Of a DNA stretch of 64,000 nucleotides, positions 29,867 to 38,026 are shown piece after piece; position 1 is the stretch's first letter, and every line of letters starts with the position of its first letter. The position numbers and the translations under genes are program-made. The notes beneath the pieces were generated by a model. That model saw only the letters and a program-made list of their open reading frames with translations, was not told the DNA's origin and did no database searches. This DNA is from Frateuria terrea (GTDB lineage Bacteria > Pseudomonadota > Gammaproteobacteria > Xanthomonadales > Rhodanobacteraceae): positions 1 to 64,000 of the forward strand of contig NZ_FOXL01000005.1 in assembly GCF_900115705.1 (NCBI RefSeq), written 5' to 3'.

Positions 29867-31209
29867 CCGGACGCTCCCAGCGCGCGTAGAAGGCCGCGGG
29901 CCTTGGCACGGGTTTCGTCCAGTTCGCGTTCGGCGACCGAATCGGCCACGATGCCGGCGCCGGCGCGCAGCGTGACCTCCGGGCCGATCTGGGTGAGCGT
30001 GCGGATCAGGATGTTGAGGTCGAGCTCACCGCTCAGGTCGAGGTAGCCCAGCGCGCCGGTATAGGCGCCCCGCGGCGCGTCCTCGATCGCCGCGATGATC
30101 TCCATGCAGCGCACCTTGGGGCAGCCGGTGATGGTGCCGCCGGGGAAGGTCGCGGCGATCACCTGCCCGGGCGTCACGCCCTCGCGCAGGCGTCCGCGCA
30201 CGTTGGAGACGATGTGGTGCACGTGCGCGTAGCTCTCCACCACCATCAGCTCGTCGACCACCACCGTGCCGGGCAGGCACACCCGACCGAGATCGTTGCG
30301 TTCCAGGTCGATCAGCATGACGTGCTCGGCACGTTCCTTCGGGTGCGCGGCGAGCTCGCGGATGCCCGCAGCATCGTCGTCGCCTGCCACGCGCGGGCGC
30401 GTGCCTGCGATTGGCCGCGTCTGCGCCACGCCATCGCGCACTTCGACCAGCCGCTCCGGCGAGGAGCTGATGATCGCCCAGCCGGGCCTTTGCAGCAGGC
30501 CCGCGAACGGCGCCGGGTTGGCCGCGCGCAACGCGCCGTACAACGTGGCGGGCGTGGGCGGATCTGCGTAATGCGCACGCCACGCACGCGAGAGATTGGC
30601 CTGGAAGATGTCACCCGCCTGCAGGTGCTGGTGGATGCGGGCGACGCCGTCGAGGAAGTGCGCAGGCGGGTCCTCCTCCAGTGCGACAGGGGCGGCCGGC
30701 GGAGGCAAGATGGACTGCGCGGCCAGGTCGGCTTCCATCAGGTCGAGCAAGCCGGCGTGCCCCTCTTCGGCTACCAGCCACGTGCGTTCAGCGGCATGGT
30801 CGACGATGACTGCCGCCGGACAGCGCAAGGCCAGCGCGACGGGCAATCCCTCATCGGGCCGCAGGCGCAGGCGCGGTTCGATTTCGGCCGCCAGTTCGTA
30901 CGCCAGCAGCAGGACCCAGCCGCCGTGGAACGGCAACCCGTCGTCCTGGCGGGCGACGCGCTCGGCCTGCCAGGCCGCATCGAGCGCGTCGAGGAAACGG
31001 CCGCCATGCACGCGGCCCTGCCCATCGACCAGCCGCCCATCGGCCAGCAGCGCCACGCTCTCGCGGGGGAAGGCAAACAGGATGTCGTAGCGCGCCTGCG
31101 CGCTACCGCGCACCACGCTTTCGAGCAGGCACGGGTAACGCTCCACAAAAGCGGCGGCCGGAGCGAGCAGGTCGCGCCGGCCGTCGAGGACCCTCAGGTG
31201 GCTGCCCAC
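29863..31209 (-). CDS. pabB: Aminodeoxychorismate synthase component I (PabB-like)
   Basis: The 448-residue protein belongs to the chorismate-binding family. Signature segments are QAGDIFQANLSRAW, the SSSPERLVEV strand, IDLERNDLGRVC and the C-terminal PGGTITGCPKVRCMEII. Together with a PabA glutaminase (not in this window) it would aminate chorismate at C4. The motif that reads PIKGT in E. coli PabB, with its nucleophilic Lys, reads PIAGTRPR here, as in anthranilate synthase. Position between fabF and pabC still favours PabB. The start is GTG 31209, 8 bp after fabF. Confidence 0.88.
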   Translation of the reverse strand: MGSHLRVLDGRRDLLAPAAAFVERYPCLLESVVRGSAQARYDILFAFPRESVALLADGRLVDGQGRVHGGRFLDALDAAWQAERVARQDDGLPFHGGWVLLLAYELAAEIEPRLRLRPDEGLPVALALRCPAAVIVDHAAERTWLVAEEGHAGLLDLMEADLAAQSILPPPAAPVALEEDPPAHFLDGVARIHQHLQAGDIFQANLSRAWRAHYADPPTPATLYGALRAANPAPFAGLLQRPGWAIISSSPERLVEVRDGVAQTRPIAGTRPRVAGDDDAAGIRELAAHPKERAEHVMLIDLERNDLGRVCLPGTVVVDELMVVESYAHVHHIVSNVRGRLREGVTPGQVIAATFPGGTITGCPKVRCMEIIAAIEDAPRGAYTGALGYLDLSGELDLNILIRTLTQIGPEVTLRAGAGIVADSVAERELDETRAKARGLLRALGASG

Positions 31210-31217
31210 GCTTCCGC

Positions 31218-32471
31218 TCAGTGGCGGCGGAAGACGAGCGTGCCGTTGGTTCCACCGAAGCCGAACGAATTGGAGATCGCGACGGTGAGGTCGGCCTTGC
31301 GTGCGGTGTGCGGCACGAAGTCCAGGTCGCAGCCTTCGCTCGGCTCATCCAGATTGATGGTCGGCGGCAGCACCTGGTCCCGTAGCGCCAGGATGGTGAA
31401 GATCGCCTCGACGCCGCCGGCGGCGCCCAGCAGGTGGCCGGTGGTCGACTTGGTCGAACTCATCGCCAGCTTGTAGGCGTGCTCGCCGAACACCTTCTTG
31501 GCCGCCATCACCTCGCCGAGGTCGCCCAACGGCGTGGAGGTGCCGTGCGCGTTGATGTACTGCACCTCGGTGGGCTTGACGCCGGCGTCGTCCAGCGCCG
31601 CCTGCATGCAGCGAGCGGCGCCTTCGCCGCCTTCGCTGGGCGCGGTGATGTGATAGGCATCGCCACTCATGCCGAAACCGACCAGCTCGGCGTAGACTTT
31701 CGCGCCGCGCGCCCTGGCGTGCTCGTACTCCTCCAGCATCAGCACGCCGGCGCCGTCGGACAGCACGAAGCCGTCGCGGTCCTTGTCCCACGGGCGGCTC
31801 GCCTTGGTCGGCTCGTCGTTGCGGGTGGACATGGCCTTGGCCGAGCAGAAGCCCGCCATCGCGGTGCCGGTGGTGGCGAACTCCGCGCCGCCGGCGAGCA
31901 TCACGTCGGCATCGCCGTACTGGATCATGCGCATGGCCAGGCCGATGTTGTGCGTGGCCGTGGTGCAGGCAGTGACGCAGGCGATGTTCGGACCCTTCAG
32001 GCCGAACATGATCGACAGGTGGCCGGACACCATGTTGATGATGGAGCTGGGCACGAAGAACGGCGACACGCGGCGCGGGCCCTTCTCGTGCAACTCGATC
32101 GACGTGTCTTCGATGGTGTTCAGGCCGCCGATGCCCGCACCGACCGCCACGCCGATGCGCGGCGCGTTGGCCTCTGTCACTTCCAGCCCGGAATCGCGGA
32201 GCGCCTGGGTGCCGGCGGCGATGCCGTAATGGATGAACGGGTCCATCTTCTTGACGTCCTTCGGCGGCATCCACTGTGCCGGATCGAAGCCGCGAACCTG
32301 GCCGGCGATGCGCGTGGCGTAGGCGGTGGCGTCGAAATGGGTCACCTGGCCGATGCCACTGATGCCATTGAGAATGTTGTCCCACGCGGTGGCGATGTCG
32401 TTGCCGACCGGCGAGATGATGCCCATGCCGGTCACTACAACACGCCGTCTGCTCACGGGTCGTTCGCTCAT
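31218..32471 (-). CDS. fabF: 3-oxoacyl-[acyl-carrier-protein] synthase II
   Basis: This 417-residue condensing enzyme elongates acyl-ACP in type II fatty acid synthesis. The Cys-His-His triad is visible in [22 protein letters not shown] and [15 protein letters not shown], and [11 protein letters not shown] closes the protein. ATG 32471 is preferred to a TTG three codons upstream, because AAGGA lies about 10 nt before it. It follows acpP by 183 bp, with a terminator-like hairpin in the gap. Confidence 0.97.
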   Translation of the reverse strand: MSERPVSRRRVVVTGMGIISPVGNDIATAWDNILNGISGIGQVTHFDATAYATRIAGQVRGFDPAQWMPPKDVKKMDPFIHYGIAAGTQALRDSGLEVTEANAPRIGVAVGAGIGGLNTIEDTSIELHEKGPRRVSPFFVPSSIINMVSGHLSIMFGLKGPNIACVTACTTATHNIGLAMRMIQYGDADVMLAGGAEFATTGTAMAGFCSAKAMSTRNDEPTKASRPWDKDRDGFVLSDGAGVLMLEEYEHARARGAKVYAELVGFGMSGDAYHITAPSEGGEGAARCMQAALDDAGVKPTEVQYINAHGTSTPLGDLGEVMAAKKVFGEHAYKLAMSSTKSTTGHLLGAAGGVEAIFTILALRDQVLPPTINLDEPSEGCDLDFVPHTARKADLTVAISNSFGFGGTNGTLVFRRH

Positions 32472-32560
32472 GGATTTCAATCCTTACGTGTTCTCTCGGC
32501 ACGCTGCCGCGCAACGGCCCGCGTCCTTCAACCATACGGTATCGGACGTTTCAAATCGCA

Positions 32561-32589
32561 GAAACGAAAACTGCGCCAAGGTGGCGCAG
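32561..32589 (-). terminator. Intrinsic terminator or attenuator after acpP
   Basis: On the minus strand a 7-bp stem (32589-32583 with 32577-32571, loop of 5) is followed by an interrupted U-tract. It would partly separate acpP transcripts from fabF, letting acpP be made in excess. No convincing fabF promoter was found in the rest of the gap. Confidence 0.65.
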
Positions 32590-32654
32590 CTTTCGGTATC
32601 GCCACGTGAACGGAAGCCGCGCCGCGAGAGCGCAGGCACCGACCACGAAACCGA

Positions 32655-32894
32655 TCAGTCCTTGGTGTGGGCCTTGATGTAGTCCACGGCCTGCTGAACG
32701 GTGGTGATCTTCTCGGCCTCTTCGTCCGGGATCTCGGTCTCGAACTCTTCCTCGAGGGCCATCACCAGTTCCACCGTGTCCAGCGAATCGGCGCCCAGGT
32801 CGTCCACGAACGAAGCGTTCGCCGTGACTTCATCTTCCTTCACGCCCAGCTGCTCGATGACGATCTTCTTGACGCGCTCTTCGATGGTGCTCAT
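32655..32894 (-). CDS. acpP: Acyl carrier protein
   Basis: The 79-residue acidic protein carries growing fatty acyl chains on a phosphopantetheine arm attached to Ser37 in the [18 protein letters not shown] motif. Length and helix pattern are standard. A strong GGGAGG ribosome binding site precedes ATG 32894, in keeping with the high expression usual for ACP. It lies between fabG and fabF, flanked by a candidate promoter and a terminator. Confidence 0.98.
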   Translation of the reverse strand: MSTIEERVKKIVIEQLGVKEDEVTANASFVDDLGADSLDTVELVMALEEEFETEIPDEEAEKITTVQQAVDYIKAHTKD

Positions 32895-32959
32895 GTTGCC
32901 AAACCTCCCAAGGGGTGTGCTTTTTGTCGGGCCGGCACGGGTCCGGCAAAGGACGGCGA

Positions 32960-32965
32960 ATTGTA
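32960..32965 (-). promoter_or_regulatory. Candidate -10 box for acpP
   Basis: TACAAT on the minus strand, about 66 nt upstream of the acpP start. No good -35 is visible at the right distance, so this is weak evidence on its own. Confidence 0.3.
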
Positions 32966-33042
32966 GTGGCTAAGCGGCCAGGCCGCCATCGCTACGCCGG
33001 CAGTATGAAACGCTCGGGCTTTTGGCCCGGCGCGAAAGGTCA

Positions 33043-33074
33043 ATTGTCGCCTAAAAACGTTTCGTTGGCGACAA
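33043..33074. other. Hairpin between fabG and acpP
   Basis: An 8-bp perfect stem of TTGTCGCC and GGCGACAA lies 12 bp past the fabG stop, with a 16-nt loop holding a T-rich stretch. It may be a weak end point for fabG transcripts. Confidence 0.35.
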
Positions 33075-33086
33075 CCGCGCCATACG

Positions 33087-33830
33087 TCAGGGCATGTACA
33101 TGCCGCCGTTGACGTGCAGCGTTTCGCCAGTGATGTACGCAGCGGCCGGCGAGGCAAGGAAGCCCACGGCCTTGGCGATGTCGCTCGCCTCGCCCAGGCG
33201 GCCCAGCGCAATCTGCCCGAGCAGCGCCTGCCTCGATTCCTCCGGCAGCGCGCGTGTCATGTCCGTATCGATGAAACCGGGCGCGACCACGTTCACCGTG
33301 ATGCCGCGCGTACCGATCTCGCGCGCGAGCGATTTGGAGAACGCGATGATGCCCGCCTTGGCAGCAGCGTAATTGGCCTGCCCCGGATTGCCGGTCAGAC
33401 CGATCACCGAGGCGATCGAGATGATGCGGCCCTTGCGTGCCTTCATCATGCCGCGCATCACCGCTTTGGAGGTACGGTAGACCGAGGTCAGGTTGGTGTC
33501 GATGATCGCCTGCCAGTCCTCCTCCTTCATGCGCATCAGCAATTGGTCGCGCGTGATGCCGGCGTTGTTGACCAGGATCGACACGGCGCCGAACTCCTTG
33601 CCGATCGCATCGACGAGCGCCTCGACCGCGGCGCCGTCAGTCACATTCAACACGCGGCCGTGGCCGCCGTTCGCAGCCAACCGCTCGCCGATGGCCTTCG
33701 CGCCGTTCTCGCTGGTGGCGGTACCGATCACCGTGGCGCCCATGGCCGCCAGCTCGTCGGCGATCGCGGCACCGATGCCGCGGCTGGCGCCGGTGACCAG
33801 CGCGATTTCTCCTTGCAGGATCTTGCTCAT
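33087..33830 (-). CDS. fabG: 3-oxoacyl-[acyl-carrier-protein] reductase
   Basis: A 247-residue short-chain dehydrogenase that reduces 3-oxoacyl-ACP with NADPH. The cofactor motif is TGASRGIGAAI near residue 14, NNAG follows in the middle, and the catalytic Tyr and Lys are in YAAAKAG with the Ser in SIASVIG. It ends in ITGETLHVNGGMYMP. ATG start at 33830, 59 bp after fabD. Confidence 0.98.
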   Translation of the reverse strand: MSKILQGEIALVTGASRGIGAAIADELAAMGATVIGTATSENGAKAIGERLAANGGHGRVLNVTDGAAVEALVDAIGKEFGAVSILVNNAGITRDQLLMRMKEEDWQAIIDTNLTSVYRTSKAVMRGMMKARKGRIISIASVIGLTGNPGQANYAAAKAGIIAFSKSLAREIGTRGITVNVVAPGFIDTDMTRALPEESRQALLGQIALGRLGEASDIAKAVGFLASPAAAYITGETLHVNGGMYMP

Positions 33831-33889
33831 CGTCGTGCCCTTTTGCAGGAATCAAAGGACGGGCACGTAGCCCATCCGTCAGTGATGGT

Positions 33890-34828
33890 TCAAGCCAGCG
33901 CCGCTTCGAGTTCGCCCGGGGCGCCGATGGCGCGCGCATCCAGACCCTTGTCGATGCGCTTGATCAGACCCGCGAGCACCTTGCCCGGGCCACATTCGAG
34001 CACGCGGGTGGCACCGTTGGCGGCCAGCGCCTGCACGCACTCGGTCCAGCGCACCGGGAGGTAAAGCTGGCGCTGCAGTGCGCCGCGGATCTCCTCCACG
34101 CTGCCATAGCTGCGCGCCTCGGCGTTCTGCACCACGGGAATGGCCGGCAGCGACCACTCGATCGTGTCCATGCGCTCGCCAAGCCGATCGGCGGCCTCGC
34201 GCATCAGCGCGCAGTGCGAGGGCACCGACACGGCCAGCTTGACCGCCTTCTTCACACCAAGCTCGGCCAGCTTCGCCAGCGCGCGATCGACCGCTTCGGC
34301 GTTGCCGGCGATCACCAGCTGCCCTGGCGAGTTGTAGTTCGCCGGCGCGACCACCTGGCCCTGCGCGACCTCCTCGCACACCTGGGCGATCTGCGCGTCG
34401 TCGCCGCCCAGGATCGCCGCCATCGCACCCACGCCCGGCGGCACCGCCGCCTGCATCAGGCGGCCGCGCTCGGCCACCAGCGCGGCGGCATCGTGCAGGG
34501 ACAGCGCGCCGGCGCAGACCAGCGCGCTGTACTCGCCCAGACTGTGGCCGGACAGCTGCGCGGGGCGTGCGCCACCAAGCCTGTTCCACACGCGCCAGAC
34601 CGCCACGCTCGCCGCCAGCAGCGCCGGCTGGGTGTTCTCGGTGCGGTTGAGCTGATCCTCGGGGCCCTGCTGGCTCAGCTGCCACAAGTCGACGCCCGCA
34701 CCCTGCGAGGCTTCCTCGAAGGTCGCCCGTACTTCCGCATGAGCGGCGGCCAGCTCGGCCAGCATGCCGACCGTTTGCGAGCCCTGGCCTGGAAAGACGA
34801 AGGCGAGCGAGGCAGAGGTGTCGGTCAT
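33890..34828 (-). CDS. fabD: Malonyl CoA-acyl carrier protein transacylase
   Basis: This 312-residue enzyme moves malonyl groups from CoA to ACP. FVFPGQGSQTVGML opens the protein, the nucleophile Ser is in SGHSLGEYSALV, and the catalytic His is in VPSHCALM. ATG start at 34828. It is the second gene of the fabH-fabD-fabG-acpP-fabF row. Confidence 0.98.
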   Translation of the reverse strand: MTDTSASLAFVFPGQGSQTVGMLAELAAAHAEVRATFEEASQGAGVDLWQLSQQGPEDQLNRTENTQPALLAASVAVWRVWNRLGGARPAQLSGHSLGEYSALVCAGALSLHDAAALVAERGRLMQAAVPPGVGAMAAILGGDDAQIAQVCEEVAQGQVVAPANYNSPGQLVIAGNAEAVDRALAKLAELGVKKAVKLAVSVPSHCALMREAADRLGERMDTIEWSLPAIPVVQNAEARSYGSVEEIRGALQRQLYLPVRWTECVQALAANGATRVLECGPGKVLAGLIKRIDKGLDARAIGAPGELEAALA

Positions 34829-34951
34829 CGGAGTCGGTCCGTCAAAGGCAAAGAGGCGATGATGCCAGCAGCCGCGCGCGTACGCAGCCGTATCGGTCGC
34901 CGGAAACGACGATGCCGCCCGGGGGCGGCATCGCGTGAGGGTGTGGCCGGC

Positions 34952-35926
34952 TCAGTAGCGCAGCAGCGCCGAGGCCCAGGTGAAGCCGCCGCCGAAGGCC
35001 TCCAGCAACAGGTTCTGCCCGCGCTGCACCTTGCCCGAGCGCACCGCGTAGTCCAGCGCCAGCGGCACCGAGCCAGAGGAAGTATTGGCGTGCTTGTCGA
35101 CGGTCACGATGACCTGGTCCATCGACATGTTCAGCCGCTTGGCGGTGGCTTCGATGATGCGCAGATTGGCTTGGTGCGGGATCAGCCAGTCCAGTTGCGA
35201 AGCTTCCATGCCGGCGGCGTTGAGCGTCTGCTCGACCAGCGAGTCGAGCGTCTTGACCGCGACCTTGAATACCTCGCGGCCGGCCATCTTGATGCGCACG
35301 CCGTGGTTGGGTTCGTCGCGGAAACCGACGGAGACGCCGACCGGATTCCACAGCAGCTCCTTGTAACCACCGTCGGCATGCATGCAGGTGGCGTAGATGC
35401 CCGGCTCGTCGCTGGCCTCCAGCACCACCGCACCGGCGCCGTCGCCGAACAGCACGCAGGTCTCGCGCTCTTTCCAGTCGATCATGCGGGTCAGCGTCTC
35501 GGCGCCGATCACCAGCGCCTTCTTCGTCTGGCCGCTGCGGATGAACTTGTCCGCCACGCCCAGCGCGTAGACGAAACCCGAACAGGCGGCGTTGACGTCG
35601 AACGCGGCGCAGCCGTTGGCGCCCAGCCGGTTCTGCACCAGGCAGGCGGTGGACGGGAAGATCAAATCGGGCGTGGTGGTGCCCAGCACGATCAGGTCGA
35701 GCTCGGACGCCTTGACGCCGGCCGCGGCCAGCGCACGCTCGGCGGCGAGGAAGGCCAGGTCGCCGGTGGTCTCGCCCTCGGCGGCCACGTGACGTTGGCG
35801 GATGCCGGTGCGGCTGTGGATCCATTCGTCGCTGGTCTCGACGAATTTTTCCAGGTCGAAGTTGCTGAGCACGCGCTCGGGCAGCGCGCTGCCGGTGCCG
35901 GTGATGCGGGCGTAGGTCGAAGCCAT
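34952..35926 (-). CDS. fabH: 3-oxoacyl-[acyl-carrier-protein] synthase III
   Basis: The 324-residue enzyme starts fatty acid synthesis by condensing acetyl-CoA with malonyl-ACP. The active-site Cys is in DVNAACSGFVYAL, the His in WLIPHQANLRI and the Asn in KHANTSSGSVPL. Two nearby ATGs exist (35932 and 35926); the second has a GGA at good spacing. A longer open frame upstream has no family match. The gene follows rpmF by 150 bp; plsX, which usually lies between them, is absent. Confidence 0.96.
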   Translation of the reverse strand: MASTYARITGTGSALPERVLSNFDLEKFVETSDEWIHSRTGIRQRHVAAEGETTGDLAFLAAERALAAAGVKASELDLIVLGTTTPDLIFPSTACLVQNRLGANGCAAFDVNAACSGFVYALGVADKFIRSGQTKKALVIGAETLTRMIDWKERETCVLFGDGAGAVVLEASDEPGIYATCMHADGGYKELLWNPVGVSVGFRDEPNHGVRIKMAGREVFKVAVKTLDSLVEQTLNAAGMEASQLDWLIPHQANLRIIEATAKRLNMSMDQVIVTVDKHANTSSGSVPLALDYAVRSGKVQRGQNLLLEAFGGGFTWASALLRY

Positions 35927-36032
35927 GGACATTCCATCTGCATGCGGGGCGATGGCCTGGCCTCGGCTTTGTCGCCAGGCTCCCGTCCACGCCGAAACCG
36001 CAACGTTACGTTCGCGGGCGCCGAAACGCAAA

Positions 36033-36052
36033 GCGGCGCGTCGCCGCGCCGC
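36033..36052. other. GC hairpin between rpmF and fabH
   Basis: A perfect 8-bp stem with a 4-nt loop, 25 bp after the rpmF stop, followed on the minus strand by a short TTTGCGTTT tract. It could be a weak terminator that lets rpmF mRNA exceed fabH mRNA. Confidence 0.45.
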
Positions 36053-36076
36053 CCTGTGGCGTCCGCTGGAAGCCGC

Positions 36077-36268
36077 TTACTCGGCGTCGACGGCTGCGGC
36101 GGTGTCGATCACCTTCTTGCCGCGGTAGTAGCCGTCCTTGGTGACGTGGTGGCGCAGGTGCACCTCGCCGCTGGTCGGGTCGGTCGCCAGCTGCACGGTC
36201 TTGAGCTTGTCGTGCGAACGACGCATGCCGCGGGTGGACGGGGTCTTGCGGCTCTTGGCAACGGCCAT
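36077..36268 (-). CDS. rpmF: 50S ribosomal protein L32
   Basis: The 63-residue protein starts [20 protein letters not shown], the hallmark of bacterial L32. It is of the type without the four zinc-binding cysteines (none are present). ATG start at 36268, 16 bp after the yceD-like gene with which it forms the usual pair. Confidence 0.98.
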   Translation of the reverse strand: MAVAKSRKTPSTRGMRRSHDKLKTVQLATDPTSGEVHLRHHVTKDGYYRGKKVIDTAAAVDAE

Positions 36269-36284
36269 GGGTGTATCTCCGGCT

Positions 36285-36803
36285 TCAATCGGTTTTCTTG
36301 AGTTCGCGCAGAACCGCGAACGGGTTGTCGTTCGGCTCCGCCACGGATTCGTCCGGGCCGGGGCCAGTCACTTCGTCTGGCAGGCTGCTGTCCGGATTGA
36401 CCGGCACCAGCGGCAACGCCAACAGCAATTCGTCCTCGATCACGTCGGCCGGGTTCAGCTTGCCGTCGTCCTCGACCAGCAGCGGTTCGCAACCGGGCGG
36501 CAGTGCCGCCTCCTCGCGCTCGCTGCGGATCAGGCCGAGCCGGCTGTCCACCGTCAGCGGCAACACGAACGGTTCCAGCGTACGCTGACAGGTCAGCGTC
36601 AGCGGCGCCTCGACGTGCACCTGGAGATAGGCCGCTCCGAACTCGTCGCGACCGAAATCCAGCGCGTACTGCGCCGCCCCTTCGTTGCCGGCCAGCATCC
36701 CGCACAGGCGGGACATGGCGGCCACGGGAAGCGTCCCGGCAAACGAACGCCGCGCCGAGACCATGCGCCAAGCGTCCACGGACTCTGGCAGTGTCACGGA
36801 CAT
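36285..36803 (-). CDS. yceD: YceD family protein (DUF177), 23S rRNA accumulation protein
   Basis: This 172-residue protein belongs to the YceD/DUF177 family, found upstream of rpmF in most bacteria and linked to 23S rRNA accumulation. The conserved [20 protein letters not shown] is at about residues 60-80, where many members have a CxRC motif; only one Cys remains here. A C-terminal acidic region includes [19 protein letters not shown] start at 36803. It begins the yceD-rpmF-fab block and is divergent from the small membrane protein at 36914. Confidence 0.93.
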   Translation of the reverse strand: MSVTLPESVDAWRMVSARRSFAGTLPVAAMSRLCGMLAGNEGAAQYALDFGRDEFGAAYLQVHVEAPLTLTCQRTLEPFVLPLTVDSRLGLIRSEREEAALPPGCEPLLVEDDGKLNPADVIEDELLLALPLVPVNPDSSLPDEVTGPGPDESVAEPNDNPFAVLRELKKTD

Positions 36804-36913
36804 AATCGCGAAATCTTAGGTTGCGTAAGGGTCTGAAGTCAACCGCGTCCACGGACTTTGCCTGCCGCCGGGACTGCGGCAGACTGCCCTTCCGACCGTC
36901 ACCGGCTTCGCTT

Positions 36914-37372
36914 GTGCCCGCTTCCCTCGCTTTCGGCCTTGCCGCGATGCTCCTGCTGCTGGTAGCGGCGGGCGCGTTCGTATTGCTGGGTCGGCGCCGC
37001 CGGCTGGACCGCCGCACGGACAGCATGCGCAGGCTGCTGGAGCTGGCCGACCAGCTGGAGGCGGACCTGAAGACCTGCCGCAACGGGTTGAAGCAGGCCC
37101 ATGCGGTGATGTCGTTCAATCCTGACCAGCCGGCCGCCGGCGAGCAAGAGGCCAAGCAGGCGATCGACGCGGGGCTGCGCTCGCTGCTGCAACAGCGCCT
37201 GTGGATCCGCGACTGCGCTCCCGATGCCAGCCAGCAGGGCCTGGACGAGGCCGCCGCCGGCATGAGCCAGACCCGCGCACGGCTGCGTCCACTGGTGCGG
37301 GCGCTGGAGCGGGCGCACCACGAGCTGGACGATGCCATGCGCGAACACATCCGCCGCGAATCGGACGTATGA
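36914..37372 (+). CDS. Hypothetical small protein with N-terminal membrane anchor
   Basis: I do not recognise a named family. From a GTG at 36914 it would have 152 residues: a hydrophobic helix (about residues 4-25, LAFGLAAMLLLLVAAGAF), an Arg-rich stop-transfer (GRRRRLDRR), then a soluble, probably coiled, part with DQLEADLKTCRNGLKQAH and RLRPLVRALERAHHELDDAM. The start is uncertain: a TTG at 36821 or an ATG at 36947 in the same frame are alternatives. The stop overlaps the maf start as ATGA, so the two are co-translated. It reads away from yceD. Confidence 0.7.
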   Translation: MPASLAFGLAAMLLLLVAAGAFVLLGRRRRLDRRTDSMRRLLELADQLEADLKTCRNGLKQAHAVMSFNPDQPAAGEQEAKQAIDAGLRSLLQQRLWIRDCAPDASQQGLDEAAAGMSQTRARLRPLVRALERAHHELDDAMREHIRRESDV

Positions 37373-37947
37373 CGCAACTGGTCCTGGGCTCCACTTCCCG
37401 CTATCGCGCGGAACTGCTGCGCCGGCTGGTGGCCGACTTCGAGCAGCGCGCCCCGGGTACCGATGAAACCCTGGCGCCCGGTGAGGCCCCGGCCGGCGGC
37501 GCCTTGCGGCTGGCGATCGCCAAGGCCGAGGGCGCGGCACGCGGGCTCGCCGGCGCGTGGGTGATCGGCTCCGACCAGATCGCCGAACTGGATGGGCGCG
37601 CGCTCGGCAAGCCCGGCAGCATCGAAGGCGCGCAGGCCCAGTTGGCCGCATGCGCCGGCCGTGAGGTCCGCTTCCACACCGGGCTGTGCCTGATCGATAC
37701 CCGTGATGGGCAGCGACGCACGCACCTGGATACCACGGGCGTGCGGTTTAGGCCTCTTACGGAGGCCGAGATCGCCCGCTACGTGGTTCGCGAGATGCCG
37801 CTGGACTGCGCCGGCAGCTTCAAGTGCGAAGGCCTGGGCATCGCGCTGTTCGAGCGGATCGACAGCAGCGACCCGACCGCGCTGGTCGGCCTGCCGCTGA
37901 TCGCGCTGGCCCGGCTGTTGCGCGAAGCGGGCCTGGCCATCCCCTGA
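37369..37947 (+). CDS. yceF: Maf/YceF family nucleotide pyrophosphatase (probable 7-methyl-GTP pyrophosphatase)
   Basis: The 192-residue protein starts MTQLVLGSTSRYRAELLRRL, the Maf nucleotide-binding motif, and carries GSDQIAELDGRALGKPG with the catalytic Asp near residue 68, and CEGLGIALFERIDSSDPTALVGLPL near the end. The SDQ form rather than TVV of the dTTP-type Maf suggests the YceF branch that hydrolyses m7GTP. In E. coli yceF is likewise divergent from yceD. ATG 37369 overlaps the preceding small gene. Confidence 0.9.
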   Translation: MTQLVLGSTSRYRAELLRRLVADFEQRAPGTDETLAPGEAPAGGALRLAIAKAEGAARGLAGAWVIGSDQIAELDGRALGKPGSIEGAQAQLAACAGREVRFHTGLCLIDTRDGQRRTHLDTTGVRFRPLTEAEIARYVVREMPLDCAGSFKCEGLGIALFERIDSSDPTALVGLPLIALARLLREAGLAIP

Positions 37948-37989
37948 CGGCCGCACCACGAGAGAAGCCGGCTGCCGCGCGGCTGGTTG

Positions 37990-38026
37990 CAGGTCGGCCT
38001 TGCGGTCGCGCGGGGCCGCTCCTACC
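37990..38026. repeat. REP-like element between maf and the glycosyltransferase gene
   Basis: Read on the minus strand the stretch starts TTGGTAGGAGCGGCCCCG and continues with a complementary GCAAGGCCG block, the common GTAGGAGCGGC type of REP in Xanthomonadales and Pseudomonas. It overlaps the glycosyltransferase stop codon at 38022-38024 and separates two convergent genes. Confidence 0.6.
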
